Below, one piece after another: positions 28,776 to 38,717 of a DNA stretch of 45,217 nucleotides (the stretch's first letter is position 1; the number at the start of each line of letters is the position of its first letter). The stretch lies in contig JAAZKK010000120.1 in assembly GCA_012799825.1 (NCBI GenBank), positions 1-45,217 of the forward strand. The letters are read 5' to 3'. The notes beneath the pieces were generated by a model that did no database searches, was not told the DNA's origin, and saw nothing but the letters and a program-made list of their open reading frames with translations. A program made the translations under genes and the position numbers. This DNA comes from Clostridiaceae bacterium. Lineage in GTDB: Bacteria; Bacillota; Clostridia; Saccharofermentanales; DTU023.

Positions 28776-30662
28776 ATGAAACGAAACTGGTGGCAAGACA
28801 AAGTTGTTTATCAAATCTACCCAATGAGTTTTTGTGATACTAACGGGGATGGAATTGGTGACATCTCTGGAATTATCAACCGGTTAGATTATCTGGAACA
28901 ACTCGGTGTAGACCTCTTATGGATTTCGCCGCTTTATCCATCTCCTAATCGTGATAACGGTTATGACATCAGTGATTATTGTGCAATTCATCCCAACTAT
29001 GGCACGATAAAAGATTTTGATCGTTTGGTTAAACTTGCTGGCGAACGTGGTATTAATATTTTGATGGATCTTGTAATTAATCACACTTCTAATCAACACG
29101 AATGGTTCCAAAAAAGCCGTCAACGCATTGATCCTTATACAGACTATTACATTTGGCAAAAGGCACGGAATGGCAAAAAAGCAACTTTGACAGATATTGA
29201 TGATGAGCGAAGAGAAACAGAGAAGTTAGACAATAATTCACCTTTACAAGACATTACTTCGCAACAATATAATGGCGACAAAAATACAGCTTTAGCAGAC
29301 GATCGGTCCGATGACATATCTAAGGATACAAAAAATAAATCTAAAGTTGAAAAAGTGCCATTTGGCAAAATTCCGAATAATTGGGGTAATTTTTTTGGCG
29401 AAATTCCTTGGACATACGATGAGGTGCGCGGGGAGTACTATCTTCATTTGTTTGCGAAAGAACAACCAGACCTTAATTATCGAAATGAGAAAGTGATTGA
29501 GGCAGTTGAAGAGGTTATGAAGTTTTGGCTGGATCGCGGTGTCGTCGGTTTTCGGTGCGATGTAATTAACATTCTTTACAAAGAGTCGCTGGAAAACGGG
29601 AAGCCGAAACCTGCATTGACGGGTATAGAACACTATTTATCGACGCCCGGTTTGCATCGATTGCTTCAGCGTTTCAACCAAAATGTGTGGTCTAAGTACG
29701 ATGCGTTTACGGTAGGAGAGACCGTTTTTATTACGACAAAAATGGCAGATGATTTGGCTAATCCGGCGCGAAAAGAGCTGAGTGCTGTTTTTTCATTTGA
29801 ACATATGGAAACTGACTGTTTTAAGATTAAATGGTTTTTGCGTCCATTTTCGCCAAATAGACTTTTCAAAACACTTACGAAATGGCAGAAAAACCTGTTC
29901 TGGAACACGCTTTATTTTGAAAATCATGACCAGCCCAGATCGGTATCACGCTTCGGTGATGCAGATCGCTATCATCGGGAGAGCGCCAAGGCTTTAGCTA
30001 TTCTGCTGATGAGTTTAAGGGGTACAGTATTCCTCTATCAGGGTCAGGAAATCGGCATGACGAATTTTGATTTTGACTCGATGGACGAGTTGCGCGATAT
30101 AGAATCACACAATATTTGGAAAATTGGCAAACGGTTGCGGCTACCTAAAAGGCTTCTTTGGAAAATGATGACGACAAAAAGTCGTGACAATGCGCGAACG
30201 CCGATGCAATGGAGTGATGAGCCAAATGCCGGCTTTACGACGGGAAAACCGTGGCTAGGGATCAATCGTAATTACAAAAAAATTAATGTTAAAAGTGAAA
30301 AATTGGACCCCGAGTCAATTTTGCAATTTTATCAAAAGTTGATTCGTTTCAGGAAGAAAAGCAAGGCAATGCGTTGTGGAGATTTTAGGGAACTATATAG
30401 ACGCGGATCCGTCTATGCTTTTGAACGTGTTTATTCACCGGCAGATCAAAAGCCAACCGATATTTTTGGATTAACTAAAGACATCGAAAATGCGTTGCTC
30501 GGAGAAGATGATCAAAGAGAGAAACTGATTATAGTTGTAAATTTGTCAGGAAAACGCAGGAAAAACCCTTATCAGGGAGCGTGTCTTTTCTCTTCTTATG
30601 AACGAGATGAGGTTGGCAGCATGCTGGATCCTTATGAAGCTGCGATCCTTAAGGTTTTATAA
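28776..30662 (+). CDS. Alpha-glucosidase / oligo-1,6-glucosidase (GH13) with ~60-aa insertion
   Basis: MKRNWWQDKVVYQIYPMSFCDTNGDGIGDISGIINRLDYLEQLGVDLLWISPLYPSPNRDNGYDISDY; GFRCDVINILYKE; FENHDQPRSVSRFG; NARTPMQWSDEPNAGFTTGKPWL. Confidence 0.95.
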   Translation: MKRNWWQDKVVYQIYPMSFCDTNGDGIGDISGIINRLDYLEQLGVDLLWISPLYPSPNRDNGYDISDYCAIHPNYGTIKDFDRLVKLAGERGINILMDLVINHTSNQHEWFQKSRQRIDPYTDYYIWQKARNGKKATLTDIDDERRETEKLDNNSPLQDITSQQYNGDKNTALADDRSDDISKDTKNKSKVEKVPFGKIPNNWGNFFGEIPWTYDEVRGEYYLHLFAKEQPDLNYRNEKVIEAVEEVMKFWLDRGVVGFRCDVINILYKESLENGKPKPALTGIEHYLSTPGLHRLLQRFNQNVWSKYDAFTVGETVFITTKMADDLANPARKELSAVFSFEHMETDCFKIKWFLRPFSPNRLFKTLTKWQKNLFWNTLYFENHDQPRSVSRFGDADRYHRESAKALAILLMSLRGTVFLYQGQEIGMTNFDFDSMDELRDIESHNIWKIGKRLRLPKRLLWKMMTTKSRDNARTPMQWSDEPNAGFTTGKPWLGINRNYKKINVKSEKLDPESILQFYQKLIRFRKKSKAMRCGDFRELYRRGSVYAFERVYSPADQKPTDIFGLTKDIENALLGEDDQREKLIIVVNLSGKRRKNPYQGACLFSSYERDEVGSMLDPYEAAILKVL

Positions 30663-30692
30663 GCAAGTCTTACGAGAAGAAGGGAGTGCAAA

Positions 30693-33623
30693 TTGTCAGC
30701 AATTGAAATTCGTGACCGGACGTTTTTATTGAAAACAAAAAATACGTCATATTTATTTATGGTTAACGAGTACGGCCATGTTGAGCACATTCACTATGGA
30801 AAAAAAGTGAGGATTGAGGATGCTGAAGCTTTGCGCTACAAACGGACGATTCCCTATGGATCTCTGTTAGTTTATCCTTGTGCTGCATCGCACAACTCCA
30901 CACATAGCGGAGCAAGCTCTGATTCGGCACATGAGGCATTTTCCGATAATGTGGCCATCTCTTTTTCGTCTTTTGATTCGCATTCCGAAGCGACTGACTC
31001 TTGGAGAGATAAACCCTACACAAGTTCTCGTCCTGAAAAAATACCATATTTTAGTTCTGTCGATAATTCACGCGAACGTTTTCGTTCTGATCGATTACAG
31101 TCTTTGTCAAAAAAACAGGACTACCCATCCTCGGAATATCTGGAAAATGTAGATCGAATATCCGATCAAACGTATAGTCTTGACAACGTGCTTCTCGAGT
31201 GGTCAGGTAGCGGTCGAGGTGATTTTAGAACATCGCCTATTGAAATTGAATTTTTGGACGGTACCTTTACCACAGATTTCTTGTTTCATCGCTATGAAAT
31301 AAAAATGGGTGTGATTCCGGCGGAGACGTTACCTACGGCATATGATGATGCCGGAGGAAATAAATACGATGTTACCGGTTGTAATGGGTGTGACGATGGT
31401 GTTTTGGACTGCTCTAGAGACTGCGGCAGAAGCGAAGTTGATGGCGCTTCTTGGAAGGGCTCTAGCAATGCAGGCAGAACTGAGTGCGATGCCGATGTTT
31501 GGAACGATTCTATTGATGCCGGCAGAGCCGAATTGAAGGTCGCCAGTTTGAATGGCCATAGTAATGCTGGCAGTAGCAGATTTGATGGTGCTGCTATGAA
31601 CGGCTTTAGCGATGCCTGTCAAGATAGTTGTTTTTCAGGAGCTGAAACGCTAAGTCTTTTTCTGAAAGAGGCACTCTGGCCGCTTGAATTGCAACTGATT
31701 TATACCGTTTTCCCGGAGGAAGATGTAATTACCAGGCGTGCTGTGCTGTGGAACAGAGGCTCAGATCCGGTAATGTTGCACAAAATGATGAGTCAAATGA
31801 TTGACTTGCCGGGGCGTGAGTTTAATGTGTTAACGTTACATGGTGACTGGAATGCGGAGGCAAACACGAATGTTACACCGCTGACGTATGGGCGATTCGT
31901 TAATGAGAGTCGTACTGGAAGTTCGTCTAATCGTCACAATCCGGCTCTCGCCCTAGCGGATCAGCGTGCGACGGAACACCATGGAGAAGTGTACGGCTTT
32001 AACCTAGTGTACAGCGGCAATCATCAAACTTCCGTGGAGCGCTCAAGCCGCGGTTTTGTGCGCGTGATATCGGGAATCCAACCGGAAAATTTCCACTGGC
32101 AACTTCAGCCAAAAACGTGTTTTGAAACGCCTGAAGCGGTGCTCACCTATTCCAATCAGGGCTTTAATGGTATGAGTCATCAATTCCATCGCTTTGTTCT
32201 GCGTCACATCGTTCGAAGCCCTTGGCGCAATCGAGAACGTCCCATTTTAATCAACAATTGGGAAGCTTATATGTTCGATTTCAATGAGCGAAAGCTTATG
32301 AAACTTGCTCGTCAGGCAAAGGAGCTCGGAATAGAACTATTTGTGCTTGATGACGGATGGTTCGGCACGAGGAATAATGACCTTGCTGGGTTGGGCGATT
32401 ATGAGGTCAATCGAAAAAAGCTGCCGTCCGGTTTAAAAGGTTTTTCTAAAAAAATTGAAAAATTGGGGATGAGCTTTGGCCTTTGGTTTGAGCCGGAATC
32501 CATAAATCCGAATAGTGTGCTTTACAGAGTCCACCCGGAATATGCGATTCAAATACCCGGTCGAACACCGGTTCAGGGGCGCCATCAACTGTTATTAGAT
32601 TTTACGAACCCTGCCGTACAAGATTACGTTGTCGATAATATAACGAGGATTCTAGATGGAGCACCCATAAAGTATGTCAAATGGGACATGAACCGCCACA
32701 TGAGCGATATTTTTTCAAAGCAAACGCATCCGGGAGAATTTGCGCATCGGTACATGATCGGACTTTATCAGGTATTAAAACGAATATTTGGGCCGCGCCC
32801 GGAGATTCTTCTTGAAATGTGCTCGTCCGGGGGTAATCGCTTCGACTTGGGTATGCTCTGTTTTGCTGCACAAATATGGGCCTCAGACGACACAGATCCG
32901 ATAGAACGGCTGAGAATACAAAAGGGTCTTTCATATTTTTATCCGCAAAGTTCAGTGGGCGCGCATGTGTCTGCTGCTCCGCACACACAAACACTGCGAA
33001 ATACGCCGCTTAGCACACGATTTAATGTGGCGGCGTTCGGTGCCTTCGGATATGAGATGGATCTCACTGCGTTAAATCATGTTGAGCGCGAGGAGATCAA
33101 GGATCAGATCATATTTTATAAAGAACGCAGGGCACTTTTTCAATTTGGACGGTTTTATCGTTATGACTGGCCACGGCCGAATCAAGAAGCTTTTTCAGTC
33201 GTTTCGGAAGATCAACGACAGTCGATTGTGGTTTTTGCGACAACACTCACAAAGTCCGGGGAAGAAAATGATTGGCTGCGGGTTGCCGGGCTAGATGCGG
33301 ATACGGTGTATAAGATGCGGACGCGGCCACAAAAAGTACATATCGCCCGGTTCGGTCATTTAATCAATTATGTGTCACCTATTAAACTGAAAGCGGACGG
33401 GTTGGCGCTTACGCTAGCCAATCGCTATTACGCGCTACCGGACGGTTCGCTCGATTTAACGGCATGCGGCTCTGCTTTTGAAAGCGGCATTGGCTTGAAT
33501 AACCAGTATATTGGCACCGGTTATAACTCTGATATACGTATGTGGGGAGACTTTGGATCGCAAATGTATGTCATTATGGCGCAGCCGTTCGAGGAGGTTT
33601 CTAACGAAGTCGACATATCCTAA
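30693..33623 (+). CDS. Alpha-galactosidase (GH36) with two low-complexity insertions; TTG start
   Basis: LLEWSGSGRGDFRTSPIEIEFLDG; FVLDDGWFGTRNNDLAGLGDYEVNRKKLPSGL; KWDMNRHMSD (nucleophile); CSSGGNRFDLGML; ASDDTDPIERLRIQKG; SVGAHVSAAPHTQT. ttg at 30693 preceded by gaagggag. Confidence 0.95.
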   Translation: MSAIEIRDRTFLLKTKNTSYLFMVNEYGHVEHIHYGKKVRIEDAEALRYKRTIPYGSLLVYPCAASHNSTHSGASSDSAHEAFSDNVAISFSSFDSHSEATDSWRDKPYTSSRPEKIPYFSSVDNSRERFRSDRLQSLSKKQDYPSSEYLENVDRISDQTYSLDNVLLEWSGSGRGDFRTSPIEIEFLDGTFTTDFLFHRYEIKMGVIPAETLPTAYDDAGGNKYDVTGCNGCDDGVLDCSRDCGRSEVDGASWKGSSNAGRTECDADVWNDSIDAGRAELKVASLNGHSNAGSSRFDGAAMNGFSDACQDSCFSGAETLSLFLKEALWPLELQLIYTVFPEEDVITRRAVLWNRGSDPVMLHKMMSQMIDLPGREFNVLTLHGDWNAEANTNVTPLTYGRFVNESRTGSSSNRHNPALALADQRATEHHGEVYGFNLVYSGNHQTSVERSSRGFVRVISGIQPENFHWQLQPKTCFETPEAVLTYSNQGFNGMSHQFHRFVLRHIVRSPWRNRERPILINNWEAYMFDFNERKLMKLARQAKELGIELFVLDDGWFGTRNNDLAGLGDYEVNRKKLPSGLKGFSKKIEKLGMSFGLWFEPESINPNSVLYRVHPEYAIQIPGRTPVQGRHQLLLDFTNPAVQDYVVDNITRILDGAPIKYVKWDMNRHMSDIFSKQTHPGEFAHRYMIGLYQVLKRIFGPRPEILLEMCSSGGNRFDLGMLCFAAQIWASDDTDPIERLRIQKGLSYFYPQSSVGAHVSAAPHTQTLRNTPLSTRFNVAAFGAFGYEMDLTALNHVEREEIKDQIIFYKERRALFQFGRFYRYDWPRPNQEAFSVVSEDQRQSIVVFATTLTKSGEENDWLRVAGLDADTVYKMRTRPQKVHIARFGHLINYVSPIKLKADGLALTLANRYYALPDGSLDLTACGSAFESGIGLNNQYIGTGYNSDIRMWGDFGSQMYVIMAQPFEEVSNEVDIS
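31392..31631 (+). repeat. In-frame 48-bp tandem repeat (5 x 16 aa) inside the GH36 gene
   Basis: DDGVLDCSRDCGRSEV / DGASWKGSSNAGRTEC / DADVWNDSIDAGRAEL / KVASLNGHSNAGSSRF / DGAAMNGFSDACQDSC. Confidence 0.9.
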
Positions 33624-34007
33624 CAAGCATCCGTCAAATTTTCAATTGTTTTAGGTTTTTATGTGTGGGAAAAATTTCTACGACGTCGAAATGCCTAACA
33701 AAATTTAATAACTAACAGAAATGAGGGCAATAAACGATGGCCGTAAAGGAAACAACCAAGATAATTTCAAATTAATTGAAATTTTGACATTAAGATTGGA
33801 TCATCCTGAGAATGGCGAAGGAAAGATAGAAATAGCTCTTAGGATAAATAGCAAATAGGATTGAACAGAAATGAATGATACGCATCATTTGTTAAAAAGG
33901 GTCAGTTTCACAATTACAGAACACAAACAGGGGGAGAAGAGTTGGAATCGGAGCGCCTGATCTGAGCATGGCGTGTTAATTCCACAAAATAGAGGGAGAA
34001 GAGGATT

Positions 34008-35471
34008 ATGACAAATTTTCAATCTGAAAAGGGGAAATCGGAAAGCCCAGCTGCTGAGCCAAAAGCAGCAGCAAGCGCCACGCTTCTGACCGGCAATAAA
34101 ATGTCGGCCTTTGATCGCCGGAATATGATCTATTTCGGGCTTGGAACAGTCGGAAGAGATATGTTTTATGCGTTGGAGGCTAACGCTCTGATTTATTATC
34201 TCTCCAACGTGCTGGACTTGCCACAACCGATTTTTGTTGCGACAAGCCTAGTGTTCACTGTTTTGCGCATATTTGACGCATTGAATGACCCCGTAAGCGG
34301 TCTCATAATCGACAATGTGCGATCACGTTTCGGAAAATTCAAACCTCCAATGCTGGTCGGCGCGGTTGTTGGAGCACTGTGTTACATGGTGTTTTTTACT
34401 GATTTCGGCCTTCGGGATTACCGCTTTGTTGTCGTCTTCGGTATAGCCTACATTCTGTGGGATATTTTCTATGGATTAAACGATATCGCTTACTGGTCGA
34501 TGTTGCCTTCATTAAGTCTTGATCAAAAAGTGCGCGAAAAAATGGGCGCTTTTGCGAGGATTTGCGCGAATATCGGAATGTACATCGTTATGGTTGCATG
34601 GCAGCCGGTAACCACGGCGCTCGGCAACACGCCAAAGGCATGGACGAGCGTCGGACTTGTCGTGACCATCCTCATGCTCCTTTTTCAACTTTTTACGATT
34701 TTTGGTGTTCGCGAAAAGCGCGATGTTTTTGAGTCTAAACAGGAGAAAACTACATTTAAAGACATGTGGCATATCCTGACGAAAAATGATCAACTGCTTT
34801 GGACGACGATTTCTATGTCGCTTTTTACGATCGGTTATATCACAACAGCAACCGTTTCCATCTATTTCATGGAATACGTGTTCGGCAACAAAGATCTTTA
34901 TCCGATTCTAGCTGCGGTGGTAGGCGTTGCTCAAGTGTTAGCTCTCATCATTTTCCCTGCTGTTTCTAAACATTTCAAACGAGCAAAATTGTATTTTTGG
35001 TCTACGGTATTAGTGATTTTCTCATACGGACTATTCTTTTTTGCGGCGTCAAATTTCATTATTTTATTGGTGGCGGCCCTTTTCTTATTCATTGGAGAGG
35101 CATTCATTCAACTTCTGATGCTGATGTTCCTTGAAGACACGATTGAATACGGACAGTGGAAATTGGGTATGCGCAATGAAAGCATTACACTTTCGGTGCA
35201 ACCGCTGATCAATAAAATTGGAGGCGCGATTTCAACAGGAATTGTGAGTGTTGCACTCATTATTTCCGGCATCAAACATGGTGATACGGCGGCGACGGCG
35301 ATCGATGCTTCCGGGAAAATGGTCATCCGAACCGTTATGGTCGTAATTCCTCTCATTTTAATCGTAGTTGGCTATTTGATTTATCGCTGGAAATACAAAA
35401 TTGACGAAGAGATGTACGCTAAGATGCTGCAAGATCTGAGTGATCGAGGTGAACTTAATCTAGACGCGTAA
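34008..35471 (+). CDS. GPH-family sugar:cation symporter (MFS; melibiose-carrier-like)
   Basis: NMIYFGLGTVGRDMFYALEANALIYYLSNVLDLP; LNDPVSGLIIDNVRSRFGKFKPPMLVGAVVGAL; MFLEDTIEYGQWKLGMRNESITLSVQPLINKIGGAISTG. Confidence 0.93.
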   Translation: MTNFQSEKGKSESPAAEPKAAASATLLTGNKMSAFDRRNMIYFGLGTVGRDMFYALEANALIYYLSNVLDLPQPIFVATSLVFTVLRIFDALNDPVSGLIIDNVRSRFGKFKPPMLVGAVVGALCYMVFFTDFGLRDYRFVVVFGIAYILWDIFYGLNDIAYWSMLPSLSLDQKVREKMGAFARICANIGMYIVMVAWQPVTTALGNTPKAWTSVGLVVTILMLLFQLFTIFGVREKRDVFESKQEKTTFKDMWHILTKNDQLLWTTISMSLFTIGYITTATVSIYFMEYVFGNKDLYPILAAVVGVAQVLALIIFPAVSKHFKRAKLYFWSTVLVIFSYGLFFFAASNFIILLVAALFLFIGEAFIQLLMLMFLEDTIEYGQWKLGMRNESITLSVQPLINKIGGAISTGIVSVALIISGIKHGDTAATAIDASGKMVIRTVMVVIPLILIVVGYLIYRWKYKIDEEMYAKMLQDLSDRGELNLDA

Positions 35472-35500
35472 AATGAAGGGGTTACGAATTCGTCTTTTTG

Positions 35501-35610
35501 CCTGAATTGTTTAAGTGTTTCTGTGATCCTGAGTTGTTTAAGCGATTCTGTGATCCTGAGTTGTTTAAGTGATTCTGTGATCATGAATTGTCTGAGCGTT
35601 TCTGTGATAA
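35501..35610. repeat. 27-bp tandem repeat, 4 units
   Basis: cctgagttgtttaagcgattctgtgat at 35501, 35528, 35555, 35582; - frame encodes ITESLKQLR repeats. Confidence 0.92.
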
Positions 35611-36012
35611 TGTCCCGCATGTAAATGAGGTGCGACATCTTACGCTGATTGCGAAAGTAAAAGATCGTGTCACAATGGTGGCGCAGTATTAGGAACTAGG
35701 ATGTCCAAAATCTGTCAAGTCGTGGTAAGGATGGTACGACAATTTCATAAACTGTTCGTTACACACAAATAATTGGAAAAGCAATAAATGTTGAAAAAAT
35801 GGCACAACTTGTAAGATGTGACCGTATAAGAGCGAACTTAAATATAACGAGGATGGAATATAAACTTACTTGAATATGAAGAGTGTGAATCAATAACGAC
35901 ATGATCTTTTTGTAAAACAGCCAATGCACGGTCCATTGAATAATAAAGAATAAAAATATTGCCAAGATGGCGACTGTAAGAAAGACATTAATATTTGAAG
36001 AGAGGTGAACAT

Positions 36013-37338
36013 ATGACAAAAGCGTTTCAATTTAAAACGGGGTTTCAGTTAGGTGTTGCGACAGCAGCGGCGCAGATTGAGGGCGGCAAGGTCGATTCCA
36101 ACTGGTTTCATTTTTCAGAGATACCGGGGGCTATCTTAGACGGATCCCACGTTCAGCGCGCCAACCAGCACTGGGAGCTTTATGAAGAAGATATCGCGCT
36201 GTTGGACGAGCTTGGCATCCGGCATTATCGGATGAGCCTTGATTGGGCGAGAATTGAGCCCGAAGAGGGCGTTTTTGATGAAACGGTACTTGAACAATAC
36301 AGGACAGAAATTCAAAAAATGTGCGATTTAGGCATCAACGTTTTTCTGACTTTCCATCATTTCAGCCATCCGCAATGGTTTGAGGAAAAAGGCGCATTTT
36401 TGCATTATGAAAACGTGGACGCTTTTCTCCGATACGTCGAAAAAAGCCTTCACTATATCGCCGATTTGGTGTCCGATTACTGCACGGTGAACGAGCCGAA
36501 TGTGTACGCCGTCAATACGTATTTGTTCGGGGAATGGATGCGGTACAAAAAAAGTCTGCGGAAGACGCTCCAAATGATGGATGTGTTTATCGCGCTGCAT
36601 ATTCTCACATACGAACTCATTCATAAATTCCGAAAAGAGAGGGGATATACGAACACGCGCGTAAGCTTTGCCCACCATGTGCGCCATTTTACGCCGGCAA
36701 CAGCCTGGCCGCACGATCGGTGGGGTGCGCGATTGCTCTCCTATCTTTTCCAAGAAGGACTGTTCCGAGCCGCGGCGACGGGTGAGTTTTCTTTTCCCTT
36801 CAAGAATTTGGCAAATGTGGAAAAAGGCCAGTATATCGATATTATCGCGCTGAATTATTATTCGCGGGGCGCTACGCGTTGCTTTCAAGACACGACGTTA
36901 GGCGATGTGCCAAAAAACGATCTTGGATGGGAGATTTACCCGGAAGGACTCATTGAAGAAGCGCGGCGTTGTTACGCGCTTTTGGCACTACCCATTGTAG
37001 TCAGTGAGAATGGTTGCTGCGACAACGAAGATCTTTTCCGCCCGCGTTATATTTATGATCACTTGCGTCTGATAACAGAATCTGAGTTGCCGTTTGAAGC
37101 GTATTATCACTGGTGTTTTCTCGATAATTTTGAATGGGCGGTCGGCGAGTTGGCACGATTCGGTCTTGTACATTGTGATTACAAGACCCAGAAGCGCACG
37201 CTCAAGAAAAGCGCGTATTTCTACGCTCAAATGATCCGCGATCATGGTGTCACGGCATCCTCTTATGATACCTATGTTGAACCGTGCCGTTATCATCGAG
37301 ATGAGGTCAATATCTTAAGAGATTATGTGAACGATTAG
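36013..37338 (+). CDS. Glycoside hydrolase family 1 (beta-glucosidase / related)
   Basis: FQLGVATAAAQIEGG; RHYRMSLDWARIEPEEG; VFLTFHHFSHPQWF; CTVNEPNVYA (acid/base); PIVVSENGCCD (nucleophile). Start MTKAFQF with agaggtg RBS. Confidence 0.94.
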   Translation: MTKAFQFKTGFQLGVATAAAQIEGGKVDSNWFHFSEIPGAILDGSHVQRANQHWELYEEDIALLDELGIRHYRMSLDWARIEPEEGVFDETVLEQYRTEIQKMCDLGINVFLTFHHFSHPQWFEEKGAFLHYENVDAFLRYVEKSLHYIADLVSDYCTVNEPNVYAVNTYLFGEWMRYKKSLRKTLQMMDVFIALHILTYELIHKFRKERGYTNTRVSFAHHVRHFTPATAWPHDRWGARLLSYLFQEGLFRAAATGEFSFPFKNLANVEKGQYIDIIALNYYSRGATRCFQDTTLGDVPKNDLGWEIYPEGLIEEARRCYALLALPIVVSENGCCDNEDLFRPRYIYDHLRLITESELPFEAYYHWCFLDNFEWAVGELARFGLVHCDYKTQKRTLKKSAYFYAQMIRDHGVTASSYDTYVEPCRYHRDEVNILRDYVND

Positions 37339-37476
37339 TTACTTTATAACGGTCTGGATACCTCGTGAGGAAGCGCATCTGAAATCGTACTGTGTCAATC
37401 AGAATGTAGAGTTTATTGTTGACTTTATGTGATTCAAATAGCCCTGCATTACGATTTTAAAACCGTCCGCTTGACG

Positions 37477-37600
37477 TTCTGCTACCGTTCAGCATGCCTA
37501 AGACCTACTGCCGCTCAGTGTGCCTAATGGCCTACTGGCACTTGCTGTGCTTAGTGCCCTGCTTCCGCTCAGTGTACCTAATTGCCCAACTTCCATTTCG
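37477..37600. repeat. 27-bp tandem repeat, ~4-5 units, running into the 3' end of the aldo/keto reductase gene
   Basis: cctactgccgctcagtgtgcctaatgg-like units at 37477, 37504, 37531, 37558 and partial at 37585. Confidence 0.8.
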
Positions 37601-38717
37601 CTCCGAATTTGCTCATGGTCTCCGCGATGAGAATGTTTTGCGGGCATGCGCTTTCGCAAGATCTACAGGCTATACAGCGTCGCGGATCTCCGGCGTCGCC
37701 GAGGGGCTGAAGTCTTCTGGGGATGTTCGTGATTTGCTTGATAAAGGCGTACATATTGCAGGTTTCTAAAATCTCAGGTATGTCGAGTTCTTGCGGACAC
37801 TCGGATACGCAGTAACGGCAAGTGGTACACGGAACGACCAATTCTGCGAGTTTGTTTTTAGCTAAGGTGAGAAGCGCCTCATTTTCCTTCTCAGAAACCG
37901 GTTTGAATTGAGAAAAAGTTTCGATATTATCCTTGAGCTGCTCCATCGTTGACATTCCGGACAAAATGACGCCTATTTCTGAAAATTGCTGCAAGTAGCG
38001 AAAGGACCAAGCAGGTATGCCTTCATTTGGACGCATTGCTCTCAGCGTCGCCTCTTCTTCTTCGTCAAGCGACGCAAGATAACCGCCGCGCAAAGGTTCC
38101 ATCACCCACACAGGAAGATCGTACCCCCTAAGGATGTCCATCTTTTCCTTGGCGTTCTGATACGACCAATCGATCCAATTGATCTGAATTTGGCAGAACT
38201 CAAAGGCGTCTTGATATTTTTCTAGGAAAAGACGAAGATTGCCAATACTGGAATGTGTCGAAAACCCTAGATGCCGAATACGCCCCGCCTTCTTTTCTTT
38301 CAATAAATAATCCATCAAACCGAGCTCGTCATCCATATACAAAGCGATATTGTTATCCGAGACGGAATGCATCAAATAAAAGTCAAAATAATCGACCTGA
38401 CACTTGTCGAGCTGTTCTTGAAAAATTTCAGGCGCCCGCAAGAATCGCTCGCGTTCAAAACCGGGGAATTTCGTCGCCAGATAAAAACGCTCGCGAGGAT
38501 ATTCATTCAGGAGCTTGCCTGCGATCCGCTCCGATTCGCCGTCATGGTACGTGTAGGCGGTGTCGTAGTAGTTGATGCCGTGTTCCATCGCGTAATACAC
38601 CATCTCGCGTACCTTCTTCATGTCGAGTTGTTTTCGGTCATCATTTAGGCAAGGAAGGCGCATCAGTCCAAATCCGAGTGCTGAAACATCAATGTCTTTA
38701 AATTTTCGATAAAGCAT
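37578..38717 (-). CDS. Aldo/keto reductase with C-terminal 4Fe-4S dicluster-like cysteines
   Basis: MLYRKFKDIDVSALGFGLMRLPCL; GINYYDTAYTYHDGESERIAGKLL; RIRHLGFSTHSS; CTTCRYCVSECPQELDIP; RRCIACRSCESACPQNI. Confidence 0.93.
   Translation of the reverse strand: MLYRKFKDIDVSALGFGLMRLPCLNDDRKQLDMKKVREMVYYAMEHGINYYDTAYTYHDGESERIAGKLLNEYPRERFYLATKFPGFERERFLRAPEIFQEQLDKCQVDYFDFYLMHSVSDNNIALYMDDELGLMDYLLKEKKAGRIRHLGFSTHSSIGNLRLFLEKYQDAFEFCQIQINWIDWSYQNAKEKMDILRGYDLPVWVMEPLRGGYLASLDEEEEATLRAMRPNEGIPAWSFRYLQQFSEIGVILSGMSTMEQLKDNIETFSQFKPVSEKENEALLTLAKNKLAELVVPCTTCRYCVSECPQELDIPEILETCNMYAFIKQITNIPRRLQPLGDAGDPRRCIACRSCESACPQNILIAETMSKFGAKWKLGN

Noticed and set aside
31329-31622. Minus-strand ORF (97 aa, Ala/Ile rich) inside GH36
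   Set aside because: Antisense of the 48-bp in-frame repeat; the periodic composition makes it open by chance.
35759-36019. Minus-strand hydrophobic ORF of 86 aa
   Set aside because: Overlaps the GH1 RBS/start on the opposite strand and has AT-driven hydrophobic composition; no supporting motif.
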